A DNA stretch of 64,000 nt from Flaccisagitta enflata (lineage: Eukaryota > Chaetognatha > Sagittoidea > Aphragmophora): contig OZ231126.1 of the NCBI GenBank assembly GCA_965153355.1, forward strand, positions 25,544,001-25,608,000, written 5' to 3'. Position numbers and translations under genes: made by a program. A model generated the notes under the pieces. The model was not told where the DNA came from, did no database searches, and saw nothing but the letters and a program-made list of their open reading frames with translations. Each line of letters begins with the position of its first letter. Positions within the stretch are counted from its first letter, which is position 1. Below, piece by piece: positions 33,153 through 43,690 of the stretch.

Positions 33153-34414
33153 CGTTTTTTTGTTTTTTTTGTTTTTTTTTTGTTTTTTTTTTTTTTCTTT
33201 TTCGCCCCTGTTTCCTTTTGTGTGATTTGTTCCTTTTTTTTTTTCCTTTTTTTTTTGCTTGTTTTCTTGCTATTTTTTTCTTTTTCTTTTTTGTTTAGTT
33301 ATGTTTTTTCTTGTTTCTTACACGGTCACTATGTATCCTTGTCACGTTTAAGTTGCCTACGTGGGCAAGCATTATTGGCCGCCGCCGCGCGATTGGGCCG
33401 TGTCATGACCTGATAGTAAGCCTGTTCACTCGATCATATGATTGCTTGGTTCGTACTCGTTCCCTAAGATGTTCATTTGATCATTTGATCATTCACGTGC
33501 TTGCTTATTCCCTCATTTACTCCCTCACAGTAGGTCACGGCACGGCATACTAAGACAAATGTTGTCGCATCGGCAATTACAATGGAATGGCGCTCGGAGG
33601 AATCCTTCAAGCGATGGCTGCGCGGCGGAGTCTCGGAAGTACGCCCACGTCTTCAAATTTTCTGGGCCGAGCTTCGCCCCATTTTGGACAGGACATGGCC
33701 AGGTTTGCTCAGTCGCTCGTTCGCTCGCTTGTCCCGCGTTGGTTTGCATGTGTTCGCTTGATTGTTCATTTGTTCATGGTTGGTTCATCTGTCCATTCAC
33801 ACCCCTGTTTGGTGTTCATTCATTGGCCCATTCACGCTTTGTTCCACTCTTGATCTGGTCATGCCCTGCCCAAGTCAGTTACACGCTGAGTACGTGTATA
33901 TAAGGCTACATGCACATACGCGCCTACGGAGTTCAAGACAACTGCGACGCAATGACACAGCGTGGAGATAATGCGTCATGATCGATCTAGAGATGGCTCT
34001 TCAACGGAATTTGATACATTGGACAACTTTGCGCAGATCTTTTTACCGTTTCTGATTGTCAATGTATTCTCGCTTGGGTCATGTATGATTCTTCGCCGTT
34101 TGTGTGTCTATAAGCATACCAGAATTGTATTACTGTTACGCGGTATTGCTTTTTCATTTATTTCCCGTCCATAGTAGACAATGACGTTATTTTGAGACAT
34201 TGCGCAGTTGATCATAGCATAATTTATTTTCGTGTTGGCTTAATTGTAGTAGCGTATTGCTCGGCGTGTTACACACTCTTTAGCACACATGTGCTAGTGT
34301 GATTTTTTTTTTTATTTGATATTTTCTTAGTGATAGGAATGGGGGTCTCTTCGTCTTAGGATTAGCTACTCATTTTGACGCTGAGGACATCGTCTTGGTG
34401 TGAGGGGGAGCAAC
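32413..34414 (+). other. Non-coding interior of LTR element, simple repeats
   Basis: Holds a fourth GTTTGGACCGGG motif (32512-32544), (ATT)n at 32840-32940 and 33037-33082, and poly-T (33110-33300). Frames rich in Leu, Ile or Phe are repeat translations. The purine-rich tract (34400-34414) precedes the 3' LTR. Confidence 0.6.
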
Positions 34415-34920
34415 TGTAGTGCCGCGCTTTTCCCTTCTTACCCTCTATGATATCTGGGTTGGGTCCTTCCCTTTCCTTCTCTGGTTTTTCCCTGCTTTCT
34501 TCCTTCTCTCTGGCTGTTGGTCACGGGTCTCCTCTTCCGTGGCTTCATCTTCCCCACTTTGGCCTACTTAAGGGAGGTGTGACTGCAGTCTGGGAGGGGC
34601 CACTACCCTTCCCCTGGCGTCTCATTTTCTCTGAGCAAGATGTCCATTTGGATATCACCTCTCTCCCCTTAGGACTGACCTCATTCTTAGGATACCCCCC
34701 CCTCTTAGGCTGGTTATGCAGAGACGACAGATTCATTAGGTCTTAGGGTCTTGATTAGGGCTATATTATGGTTTATTTGCCTAGTTTGGTTCTTTCTCAG
34801 TACATTCTCCCCGCGGGCTTTTAGGGATTTTCTCTAGGAGTTTTTGGCAGGCACCCCATCTTTGAGCATTCTACCCCTGGACCCCGACGATAGCATCCTC
34901 CCGCCTACCCCGGCATATCA
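34415..34920 (+). repeat. 3' LTR (506 bp)
   Basis: Matches the 5' LTR almost base for base; followed by the CTAAA target duplication at 34921-34925. Confidence 0.95.
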
Positions 34921-35050
34921 CTAAAAAGACGCTCTGCTGCGGAAGTCCAGAAAAAAGAATGCTACTGTAAATCTTTTGAATGAAAAACTTTGATTTTTTT
35001 GTTTTCTTAGAAAAATGAAATGATTTTTATTGTTAGCTCTATCTTTACTC

Positions 35051-35241
35051 ATTTTTTTTTAGTCGCCTGCTACGCGACTCTACAACCCGCTTTGTCGCTC
35101 CATCCATCTGTCCATTGGTCCGTCAGTCCGTCGCCTGTCACACTTTACTTTTATTTTTTTTGCGGTCTTTGGCCTCACTGCTCCTGCCCAAATGATGAAG
35201 CGACCTCAAATATGGCCCCTGCCCACCCGCATGCGACTTAA
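35051..35241 (+). mobile_element. Hairpin-headed module A10 (GTCGC subfamily)
   Basis: T-run, head AGTCGCCTGCTACGCGACT (35061-35079), 'CTACAACCCGCTTTGTCG', body with 'CTCCTGCCCAAATGATG', tail GCATGCGACT (35229-35238). The final hairpin and TTGTT are lost. Confidence 0.8.
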
Positions 35242-35324
35242 GTAGTAGAGTGGGCTCAATTTGGGCATTTGAATGAACGGACGGACTCCAACAAACAAAA
35301 TTTCCAGGCTGCGTGACTTGCTTC

Positions 35325-35465
35325 GCTGCCCAAAAGAGAGAGAACAGGTCGCCTGGGGCAATATGTGGTCAGCGATACCATTGCCCTGCTCTGAGTGATT
35401 ATAACTGGAGTGAGGAAAGCAGGGCAAAGCCCGGGGGAAAGTCCTGTAGAACACAGGGGCTTGCC
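35325..35465 (-). repeat. B module (reverse)
   Basis: Reverse-oriented copy: 'gctgcccaaaag', 'ggtcagcgataccattgccctgct', a 36-base interval, 'agcagggcaaagcc', then 'aaagtcctgtagaacacagggg'. An 8-bp stem GCCCTGCT/AGCAGGGC is preserved. Confidence 0.8.
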
Positions 35466-35504
35466 ATCCTGCCCGAAGAAGTGATGAGATGTCAGAGTCT
35501 AAAC

Positions 35505-35830
35505 TGAGGTCTAAGAAGCTGGAGGGTAAGGCCTGAGAATGCCAATCGAAGCTTGAGAGGGCTGACTTGAGGCCTGAGAGAGCTGGATTAAGGCTGGTAA
35601 GGTCAGAGGACTGATTTGAAGCCTGAGAGCAAAAATTGAGGCTTATTGATTTGAGGCCCGAGAGGCTTAACGGAGGCCTGAGAGTGCCAGGTTTGAGTCC
35701 CCACTTGATTGAAGACTGAGAAACCCCACTTGAGGCATTGAGGCCTGGTTTGAGGCCTGAGAGGTTGGATTTGAGGCCTGAGAGGCTAGGATGGAGGCCT
35801 GAGAGGTTGGATTTGAGGCCTGAGGTCAGA
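35505..35830. repeat. Minisatellite array, about 21 bp (GAGGCCTGAGAGGCTGGATT type)
   Basis: About 15 diverged units, all in the orientation opposite to the array at 40377-40514, directly following a B module. Confidence 0.85.
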
Positions 35831-35869
35831 TAAGGGGGACAATGGATGGACAAACGGATTAACAAAACG

Positions 35870-36215
35870 TAACAAACGTAACTAACAAACAAACGGACAA
35901 ACAAACGAATGAATGAACAATTTAACGAATGAACGAATTAACGAATGAACGAACGACTGAATAACTGAATCAATGAACGAATGAATCAATGAACGAACGC
36001 AACGAATGAACGGTCAAAAACAAACGAATGAACGAATAAAACGTAATGAACGTAACAAACAAACGAATGAATGCTGAACTTAACAAATGAACGCAATAAC
36101 GCATCAAACAAACAAACAAACGAATCAACAAACGTAATTTAACGTAACAACGCAACTTAACGCAATGAACGAATGAATCAACGGACAAAACTAATGTAAA
36201 CGAATTGACAAACAA
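35870..36215. repeat. AACGAATG-type short tandem repeat
   Basis: Irregular repeats of AACGAATG, AACAAACG and AACGTAAC over about 345 bases. Its reverse-strand open frame is a repeat translation. Confidence 0.85.
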
Positions 36216-36221
36216 AATCCT

Positions 36222-36265
36222 TCTGTGTTCTACAAGACTTTGTCCCCTTTGGGACCGCTGCCCAA
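36222..36265 (+). repeat. B module fragment
   Basis: 'tgtgttctacaagactttgtcccctttgggaccgctgcccaaaa' matches the first half of a plus-strand B module. Confidence 0.75.
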
Positions 36266-36527
36266 AAAAGAGAAAATGGAGAGGCAGAAGAAAAAAGCTT
36301 CAAAAGAGACCAGTATAAGAGACATGAGCCTGAGATTTGCCAAAATTTTAAGAACAAAAGAAGAGAATGCCCAGGCTGAGATTCAGCTTTGGCCATTTTC
36401 GAAAACAATTTTATTGAAGTTTCTTATCTAAGAAATAAATTCAATTCAAATTTTTGAGAAATATCAGTTGTTTATCTTTAGAAATAGCTTCTTTTCTTAG
36501 TTTGCTCATGAAATCAGGCATTATATT

Positions 36528-36645
36528 AAAACAGGTCGCCCAAGGGCAATACGTGGTCAGCGATACCCGTTGCCCTGCTTTGCATGGTTGTAGATTGAAT
36601 GGAGGCAGGCAGCGCCTAGAGGAGTCTTGCAGAACACAGACTCTC
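36528..36645 (-). repeat. B module (reverse)
   Basis: 'caggtcgcccaagggcaatacgtggtcagcgatacccgttgccctgct' then 'gtcttgcagaacacag'. The CCCCTTCGGGG hairpin has decayed. Confidence 0.75.
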
Positions 36646-36679
36646 TCTATTGCTTGTTCATTTCTCCACCCATCCGGCC

Positions 36680-36990
36680 CTCTCTCAATTTTCCAGGCCT
36701 GAAATCTGCCTCTCAGGTTTAAAATCTGCCTCTCAGCCTGAAATCAGACTGAGGCCTGAGTAGAGGATCTGAAAGCTCTGAGAGGACAGGTTTCAGGCCT
36801 GAAAGGCAAATTAAGGCCAAAGAGGCAGATCTTGCTGCTTATATGATTCAGGTGCTGAGAAGTGCAGATTTAATCAGAGGCAGATGGAGGTCTGAGAAAT
36901 AAAATTTTAACGGAGAAACAAAAACTAACGAATGAAAGTCCCCTCTCTATGTTCTACAGGACTTCTGCCTACTTTGGCCGCTGCCTAAAA
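36680..36990. repeat. Minisatellite with orientation switch, ending in a B fragment
   Basis: Units 'aggcctgaaatctgcctctc' switch to the complementary orientation after about 36740. A plus-strand B fragment 'tatgttctacaggacttctgcc...ggccgctgcc' follows at 36948-36990. Confidence 0.7.
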
Positions 36991-37203
36991 CAAAGCACTA
37001 TCAAGTTTAAGACAGTAGATTCGTTTGCATTCTGAGATAAACATGCTATCATGAAAACAAATGGTTCAGAAGGCTGATATTTAAATATAGTTCAATAAAT
37101 ATTTATTCTTATGATATTGGTTATTATGAATGCATTTCCATGCATTTATGTTAAAATACTGGTTTTGAGAAATTCTTAGAACATTGCTAAAAATTTCACA
37201 TTT

Positions 37204-37320
37204 CCACAGTATGTTCTATAAGAATATCGCTTGCTCTGGCTGCTGCTAGAGCTTATCCATGTGTGACAACCTCTAGCAACTGTTAAATCCAGCAATATTC
37301 TTACAGAACATACTGTGGAG
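37204..37320. repeat. Hairpin with 24-base arms
   Basis: CCACAGTATGTTCTATAAGA starts the left arm and the right arm ends TACAGAACATACTGTGG; the arms are complementary except for a mismatch or two around a loop of about 70 bases. The loop and arm order recall a diverged B module (TGTTCTA...GGCTGCTGC). Confidence 0.75.
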
Positions 37321-37854
37321 TTGTATAAAATTTGATTTTTAAACAATGTTCCTTCAAAAAATTTCTAGTGGAATATTGATATTTTGAACAGAATACATGG
37401 AAAAAGAGTTTCCATGGCAACCAACTATCATGGGCAATAAAGCATCACTTTATTATTCTATGTTCCAAATATCAATCCCCTGGCTTCATTTGTTAATCTA
37501 CAATGCTGGCCCCTATTATCTCAAGTCTAGACAAGATCTACTGTATGTTAATGAATAAATGCATTAAAAATTGTATTTTAAATCAGAATCTGGTTTGTTC
37601 CCTTAAAGAAAAACTTACTTGATTTACAAACTCTCAGTTACCATCTTTAAGAGAATTCCAGGCTGAAAACAGTCGAAAATTCAAGAACACTCACGCTGAG
37701 TTCAAAAAAACTGCTCTATAAAAAAGTGTAGGTCAAAGTTCAGATATCAAACTACCGATATACTAAAATCTCTTTACTAACTGTTCCACTCACACCATGG
37801 TGAATTATTTGCCAGAAAACCGCGTTGTTACTGTTTTCCCAGGTTATCTGGACA
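37321..37854. other. Non-coding stretch, nothing recognised
   Basis: AT-rich DNA without a supported ORF or element end. Confidence 0.4.
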
Positions 37855-37920
37855 GTTTTTAGATGCGCCCTCGCATCTCTATAATCGTCGTAACTCATTC
37901 GTCGGTCGTGGTTAATGGTT
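37855..37920 (+). mobile_element. Hairpin-headed module D1, 5' part
   Basis: T-run, head AGATGCGCCCTCGCATCT (37861-37878), 'CTATAATCG', short CGGTCG tract. No tail recognised; the tandem units at 37990 follow. Confidence 0.65.
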
Positions 37921-37989
37921 GCTGGTTGGGTTGTTACGTAAGACTGCCAATATCGCGAAATCTCACAGTACTTTTGATGTAAAGTGCAT

Positions 37990-39132
37990 CAATACTATCA
38001 GAATTCACCACTACAAGACATTATCAATAATATCCGCATCAATAATAATACACAATATCATCGCCACCACTACTAATACATTATCATCACTGTCAGTTGT
38101 TATCGTCAGTCAGCTATCGCTGCCTTTGTCGCCATCATCATCGCTGCCCCCATCATAGTCATCGTAAATATCGCTGCCTCTCATCATCGCAGTCGCTATC
38201 ATCGCTGCCGCTATCAGTGTCAACGCGGTTACTATCGTCATCATCATCGCTGCTACTGGATTGTTTGTTATTGCTGTCATGTTAATACCATATAAAGTAG
38301 ACTATAAATGACTGTATAAAGTAGACTCCTATAGTGAGACTCATAAGGTAGACTTTATAAAGTGGAGAGACTTATAGTAACACCATAAAGTAAGACCTTA
38401 TACAGTGAGACCATGAAATTAGACCAGCATAAAATTCAAGACTATAGCAAAGACTATTAAACTAAGACAAGATGCATCACATTACTGCTGCCATCAAAAA
38501 TAAATATTACAGCTATCAATACAAATATCAGCATCATAGTTACTACTCAATATCAATATCATCAATACTACTAATAATACTGTTACTACTACTAATTACT
38601 ACACACACACACAATACTAACTCAATATCGCTAATATCAATAATTAATACCGGCTACTTCATCATCATCATCGCCGCCGTTGTCGTTGCCAATGCTGCCT
38701 TTGTCGTCAATATCACGTCCCTATCATAGTCATCGTGAAATATCGCTGTCTCACTACCGGCGGTCGCCACCACCGCCGCCGCCACCAGTGTCAATGTTGT
38801 CATCATCAAGTCACATCATCATCAAGCTGTCATCATTGTCGCCATTAAGGTTGGGCAGCATGCCATATAAAGTAGACCTATAAATGAGACTGCATAAAGT
38901 AGACCTCAAAGTGAGACCGTTATAGACCTTTATAGTGAGACCGTATAAAGTAACACCATATAAAGTAAGACCATAACAGTGATATCATATGAAATTAGAC
39001 CATATAAACCAAGACCATATAAAGAAAGACCATTTAAACCAAGACAAGACGCATCAGCATTATCGTCGTCATCAAAAACAACATTATAGCCATCATCATA
39101 AACATCAGCATCATAGTTACCATCATCATCAA

Positions 39133-39171
<39 letters not shown>

Positions 39172-39173
39172 TG

Positions 39174-39209
<36 letters not shown>

Positions 39210-39945
39210 CCATCATCATCATCCTAATCATTATCATCATCATCTTCATTATCATCACTAATACTACTGGGGTATCGTCATCATAATTACTAACATTATT
39301 TATCGATATCATCATTAATATAGTTTCTTTCTGCCATCATAATTATCATCATCGCAATATTGTTAATATCATTATCATTCACACCATCATCATTAAGCCA
39401 TCATCAGCATCGTCGTCGTGGTTGTCATCAGCATCATCGATACAATCGTCATCATTTATCAACATGATCATTAACGTAGTCTTTTTTCTGTCGTCATCAT
39501 CATCATCGTCATATTCATCATCATCATCGTCATGCATCAATATCATCGCCATCATCATCAGCGTCATATTCATCGTCACCGTCATCAGCGTCATCGCTAC
39601 AAACGTCATAGTTGTCATTATTCAACATCATCATTATCATTGTTTTTTTTTTAGATGCGTCCTCGCATCTCTATAAGAGGGCAGGTCCGTCCGTCGGTTG
39701 GTCGGTTGGTTACACATTTATCATAATCTACTATATTTATGCCATATTACATATGAAACATAAATTCAGATCATTGTGGCTAGATAAATATAGCGTAAAA
39801 TCAGATTATAGAAAGATATTTTTAGTAGATTAAAGTAGAACTACATAAAGGTAAAGACCATATAAAGAAAGACTCATACAGAGAATGATCATATAAAGAA
39901 AGACTCATAAAGAAATATCATATAAAGAAAGACCATATAAAGAAA
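37990..39945. repeat. Three diverged higher-order tandem units (ATC-rich plus CATATAAAG arrays)
   Basis: Each unit has an ATC/GCC-rich half and ends in a 15-16 bp array of the type ACCATATAAAGTAAG (38283-38470, 38866-39048, 39832-39945). Each array is followed by 'aagacaaga(c/t)gcatca' (38465, 39043). Units 1 and 2 share 'ctgcctttgtcg...catagtcatcgt...aatatcgctg'. The (ATC)n core is expanded in unit 3 (39118-39260). Confidence 0.75.
39645..39715 (+). mobile_element. Hairpin-headed module D2, 5' part
   Basis: T-run, head AGATGCGTCCTCGCATCT (39653-39670), CTATAAGAGGGCAGG, then (CCGT/CGGTTGGT). It lies inside the third higher-order unit; no tail found. Confidence 0.75.
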
Positions 39946-40376
39946 GACAGAGGATTGCACGTTGGCCTATCTGGCCTGTTTTCCAAAGAACTTTTGTTCA
40001 TGTTTGGCAATACTATTGGCAATAGGCTCGGCAAAGTTATATATGATATGAAGGTCAAGCGCCATTCTTTTTCTACCAGTCTATTGTTTGTTCTATGAGT
40101 AAATGTATTGTTTAACTGAGATTTGGCAACATTGCAACTGGAACGAAGCACACTGATCTTCCACTGGATTTTTGGCACAACACATTCTGAGAGCCACGCA
40201 CTTTCCCAGGTACACAAATTTGCCCCGGATTGCGAAAATGCTATATCTTAACTCTCCCTGTGTCAAATTTCAGCTCAATGAATGCATTATTTCTATCAAT
40301 TTTGACAATTTTGCCAGTTCGTTTACTTATGTGAGAGGTGTTATATTGGCTTTGTTTATTTTCTTCTCGGGTCGCC
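39946..40376. other. Unassigned, no supported gene
   Basis: A minus-strand frame at 39918-40217 (99 codons) has no recognisable domain. Nothing else seen. Confidence 0.4.
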
Positions 40377-40514
40377 ATTTAGGCCTCAAATCCAGCCTCT
40401 CAGGCCTCAAATCCAGCCTCTCGGGCCTCAAATCCAGCCTCTGGGGCCTCAAATCCAGCCTCTCAGGCCTCAAATCCAGCCTCTTGGGCCTTATATCCAG
40501 TCTCTCAGACCTTA
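40377..40514. repeat. 21-bp minisatellite (AGGCCTCAAATCCAGCCTCTC)
   Basis: Six units with few differences; 21 bp keeps frame, which explains the open Leu-Lys-Ser-Ser-Leu-Ser-Gly reading across it. Confidence 0.95.
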
Positions 40515-40607
40515 AGTTCCCATTGAATAAGATGGCAAATTGACAAAAAATTGAAAAAAAATGCCAAATTCTCAAATATGCCCTCTCAGGACGTATGGAA
40601 ATTCACC

Positions 40608-40770
40608 TCTGTGTCTTACAGGACATCGGCCCTTTGGGGCCGCTGCCCTGCTCTCACTCCACTTCTTCAGCTAATCACTCCAAGCAGGGCATCGGGTACC
40701 GCTGACCATGTGCGATCCTTGGATGACTTGTTTTTGGGCAGCGGCCCGCGAGAGTACCTCATAGGCACCA
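40608..40770 (+). repeat. B module, full length
   Basis: 'tgtcttacaggacatcggccctttggggccgctgccctgct', 33-base loop, 'aagcagggcatcgggtaccgctgaccatg', 'tccttggatgacttg', then 'gggcagcggccc'. It matches 45340-45500 and, inverted, 27528-27650. Confidence 0.85.
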
Positions 40771-40847
40771 CAGGGCTTTGTTAGTCGTTCCGTTCGATCC
40801 GATTAGTCCCAGTTTGTCCCAGTTCGTCAGTGTCTCCAGGGCACAAA

Positions 40848-41190
40848 TCTGCACCCTCTAGGCCTGAAATTCACCACCTCTCCAGGCCTGAGAGATCTGC
40901 CCTCTCAGGCCTTGAATCTGCCCTCTCAGGCACCAAAATCTGCTCTCTCAGAGCTGGAAATCTGTCCTCTGGGCGCAGATTTCTGCTCTCAGGCCCCCCT
41001 GAAATCTGCCCTCTCAGGCCTTGAATCTGCTTTCTCAGGCCTGAGAATGTTCTCTCAGGACTGAAATCTGTCCCCTCTCAGGCCTGAATCTGCCCTCACA
41101 GATTCAAGGCCTGGGGAGCAGGCCCTCGGGCCTGGTCATTTCGAGGCCTGGGAGGCTGGATTTCAGGCCTGAGGGCAGAGGAACAGACGG
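40848..41190. repeat. Minisatellite (CTCTCAGGCCTGAAATCTGCC type) with orientation switch
   Basis: About 12 diverged units in one orientation (to about 41100), then three or four reversed units ('gatttcaggcctgagggcag'). Confidence 0.85.
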
Positions 41191-41284
41191 AGAAGGGATG
41201 GACAAAAAATAATGACAGAAGTCTACAATATTCCTAGGACAAGTCACCTCCAGGACAGCTGCCACTCATCATCTGCTCGTTTCA

Positions 41285-41416
41285 CCAATAGCATGAAAGC
41301 AGGGCAACGGGTATCGCTGACCACATATTGCCCTTGGGCGACCTGTTACCAATTCCTTTTCTTCTTCTTTTCTCTTCTTCTTCCTTTTGGGCAGCGGCCC
41401 CAAAGGGGTTGATGAC
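41285..41416 (+). repeat. B module split by a hAT MITE
   Basis: 'agcagggcaacgggtatcgctgaccacatattgcccttgggcgacctgtt', then 'gggcagcggccccaaaggggttgatgacc'. The MITE at 41417-41824 duplicates TTGATGAC and the module resumes at 41833. Confidence 0.8.
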
Positions 41417-41824
41417 CAGGCCTGATTTTAGTGACTTTTTTGACTGAGCCAGTCGAGCTCGCTCCCTGCAATTTGACAGAGCCCGAGAGGAAACCCATGA
41501 GCCCCGTAAAAATGTCATGCCAAATTCTACAATCATATCAGCCTAGATTTGTAGTAGGAGCTACTAATTATATGATGTAATGATTAAATACTGATTTTAT
41601 GATGTAATGATAAAATGATCGCTACAAAGATGGTTCAATTTGTGGAAAATCGAAAAACAACCCAAAACTTGATGATTTTTGAAATATTTCACTCAATCAG
41701 CCTGAGCGCTTTGAATCCATTCCTATGAGAGAGAGCCTGCCGGGCTCAGAGCTTGCAAAACATGAGAGCCCGAGAGCAAAATAGAGAGCATCGGGCTCGC
41801 GGGCTCGCTCTAAAATCAGGCCTG
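41417..41824. mobile_element. hAT-like MITE, family CAGGCCTG, copy 2
   Basis: 408 bp with ends CAGGCCTGATTTTAG and CTAAAATCAGGCCTG, and a perfect 8-bp duplication TTGATGAC (41409-41416, 41825-41832). It is homologous along its length to 16607-16990. No ORF. The 8-bp duplication and CAG...CTG ends place it with hAT. Confidence 0.95.
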
Positions 41825-41849
41825 TTGATGACCTAAGCTTTCACACATA

Positions 41850-42145
41850 TGGGGGATTTTCTCCTCCTCCTTCTTCTTCTCCTCCTTTGCCTCCCCACTC
41901 CCCCAGCCTCAGGCCCATATCTCAGCAGGCCCATATTCCAGCCTCGAGGCCCAAATCCCAGACTTGAGGCGAATCCCACCACTCAAGGCCCAAATCCCAA
42001 CCCCAAGGCCCAGATTCCAGTCTCTAGGGATTTGGGCCTCAAGACTGTGATTGGGCCTCGAGGCTGGGATATAGCAGGCCTCAGGCTAGCCTGTGAGCCT
42101 GGGCTGGGGAGGAGCGGAGGAAGGAGGGAGGAGGAAAATCCCCTT
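41850..42145. mobile_element. Foldback element with inverted minisatellite arms
   Basis: Left arm: 'gggggattttctcctcctcc', C/T block, 'aggcccatatctcag' units. Centre near 42025. Right arm: 'gggcctcgaggctggg' units, 'aggaaggagggaggagg' and 'aaaatcccc'. Same build as 25131-25428. Confidence 0.8.
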
Positions 42146-42147
42146 GA

Positions 42148-42290
42148 GATGGTGCCCTGCCCCCGTCAATTTCAACCCCAACCCACTCAGGCTGAGGCAC
42201 GGGCCAGCGCTGACCATCTAGCAGCTTTACCTTTATTCTACTGTTTTGGGCAACGGCCGAAGGCCGATGACCTGTGCTTTCACACAGTGT
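42148..42290 (+). repeat. B module, diverged
   Basis: 'gatggtgccctgcccc...cacgggccagcgctgaccatctagc', then 'gggcaacggccgaaggccgatgacc'. The second hairpin changed from CCCCAAAGGGG to GGCCGAAGGCC, which keeps pairing. Confidence 0.7.
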
Positions 42291-42297
42291 ACCCCCC

Positions 42298-42515
42298 CCC
42301 TGGAGGCCCAAATCCTAGCTTTGAGGCTCAAATCCCAGCCTCGAGGCTCAAATCCCAGCCTCGAGGCTCAGATCCCAGCCTCGAGGCTCAAATCCCAGCC
42401 TCGAGGCTCAAATCCCAGCCTCGAGGCTCAAATCCCAGCCTCAAGGCTCAAATTCCAGCCTCAAGGCCCCAATGCCAGCCTCCAGGCCCTAATTCCAGCC
42501 TTGAGGCGCAAATAA
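42298..42515. repeat. 20-bp minisatellite (GAGGCTCAAATCCCAGCCTC)
   Basis: About ten units, seven of them nearly identical. Single orientation. Confidence 0.95.
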
Positions 42516-42521
42516 AAACAG

Positions 42522-42640
42522 CCTAGGTCATCGGCCCCTTCAAGGCTGCTGCTCCTCTAACCACCTTACACCCACACACTCACATAGGGGCAACGGGTAC
42601 CGCTGACCATCTAACGCCGCGCTTTTGCGACTATTTTTTC
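42522..42640 (+). repeat. B module variant with CGCTTTTGCGACT tail
   Basis: 'aggtcatcggccccttcaaggctgctgc', loop, 'aggggcaacgggtaccgctgaccatctaacgc'. The TCTAACGC...TTTTGCGACT extension also follows the B modules at 44870, 46215 and 55670. Confidence 0.75.
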
Positions 42641-42669
42641 TTTTTTCCCTTTCTTCTTCTGCTTTGGCT

Positions 42670-42755
42670 ATTTTCATGTGCGCCAACGCATTTCTGTAAT
42701 TGGCTGTGTCCATAGGTTGGTTGGTCTGTCAGTTGGTTGGTAACACAAACATTTG
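42670..42755 (+). mobile_element. Hairpin-headed module D3, 5' part
   Basis: Head ATGTGCGCCAACGCATTTCT, 'GTAATTGGCTGTGTCC', then GGTTGGTTGGTC tract. No tail found. Confidence 0.55.
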
Positions 42756-42935
42756 ACAATCCACATGGCACACCTACATTACCTACTTTTCCTCGTTCAT
42801 AATTTTCTCTTCCCTTCTAGCTTCTTTTTCTTTCTTCCTCATTCTTTAGGGGGGGATGGGGGAGGGGGGCTAATTTTTAGCCCCTTTGAGGCCATTAGCC
42901 CATTTTCATTGTCACTATTTTTTCGTAATTTTCTT

Positions 42936-43095
42936 TTTGGGCAGCGGCTCCGTTTTATGCCCCCCTGCAGCCAATCTAGGCCTCAAATCAGCCCTCCCAG
43001 ACCTCAATTTAGCCTTTTGAGTAGCAGCCCCAAAGGGGGTGAACTCCTGTAGAACCCAGGGGGACTTTTGTTTGTCCATAAGTCCGTTGGTCCAC
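42936..43095. repeat. B module end fragments around a short array
   Basis: 'gggcagcggctcc' (42939) and 'gagtagcagccccaaagggggtgaactcctgtagaacccaggggg' (43020-43066), followed by GTCC tract. Confidence 0.65.
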
Positions 43096-43099
43096 TAGT

Positions 43100-43380
43100 C
43101 CCCCCCAGGCCCTCTCAGGCTTGAAATCTGCCCTCTTAGACCTGAAATCTGCCCTTTCAGGCCTGAAATCTGCCCTCTCAGGCCTGAAATATGCCCTCTC
43201 AGGCCAGAAATCTGCCCTCTCAGGCCTTGAATCTGCCCTCTTAGGCCTGAAATCTACCCTCTCAGACCTGAAATCTGCCCTCTCTGGCCTGAAACCTGAG
43301 AGGGCAGATTTCAGGCCTGGGAGGGCAGATTTCAGGCCTGAGAGGGTAGATTTCAGGCCTGAGAGGGCCTGGGGGGGACT
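43100..43380. mobile_element. Foldback made of a 21-bp minisatellite
   Basis: About nine units 'cctgaaatctgccctctcagg' face four units in the complementary orientation from about 43290. The outer ends 'ccccccaggccctctcaggc' and 'gcctgagagggcctggggg' are reverse complements. (GTCC) and (GGAC) tracts flank it on either side in mirror fashion. Confidence 0.85.
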
Positions 43381-43407
43381 GACGGATGGATATCAGATGG
43401 ACGAACA

Positions 43408-43548
43408 AACACAAGTCCCCCTGCGTTCTACAGGACTTTGTCTCCTTCGGGGCCGGTGCCCTGCATCCTCTCACTCTGATACACAACCATGCAAAGCAGG
43501 GCAACATGTATTGCTGACCACGTATTGCCTTTGGATAACCTGTTCAAG
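43408..43548 (+). repeat. B module, full length
   Basis: 'ccccctgcgttctacaggactttgtctccttcggggccggtgccctgc', loop, 'gcaaagcagggcaacatgtattgctgaccacgtattgcctttggataacctg'. Confidence 0.85.
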
Positions 43549-43549
43549 C

Positions 43550-43690
43550 CTCAAATCAGCCCTCTCAGGCATCAAATCAGCCCTTTCAGACCTCAAATCA
43601 GTCATTCCAGGCCTCAAATCAGCCTTTTGGGCAGCGGCCCCGAAGGGGATGAAGTCCTGTAAAACACGGGGAATCTGTCCATCCGTCTGT
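43550..43690. repeat. Short minisatellite and reverse B end
   Basis: Four units 'aggcctcaaatcagccctttc', then 'gggcagcggccccgaaggggatgaagtcctgtaaaacacgggg' and a (CCGT/CCAT) tract. Confidence 0.8.

Larger units (their letters stand above)
27849..34920 (+). mobile_element. Non-autonomous LTR retrotransposon, 7.07 kb
   Basis: Direct LTRs 27849-28355 and 34415-34920 are almost identical (one base difference in a poly-C run by eye). The duplication CTAAA is perfect (27844-27848 and 34921-34925). A primer-binding-site candidate begins TGGTGCTTTC at 28357, one base after the LTR, and a purine-rich tract GAGGGGGAG precedes the 3' LTR. The 6 kb interior shows no protease, RT, RNase H or integrase and is filled with tandem and simple repeats, as in LARD-type elements mobilised by a partner. 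The ends resemble Ty3/gypsy in style, but family assignment is inference. Confidence 0.92.

Noticed and set aside
35206-35904. Minus-strand frame of 232 codons with LSGLKSNLSGL repeats
   Set aside because: Translation of the 21-bp minisatellite (seven-residue periodicity); similar frames at 40172, 42246 and 43121 were rejected for the same reason.
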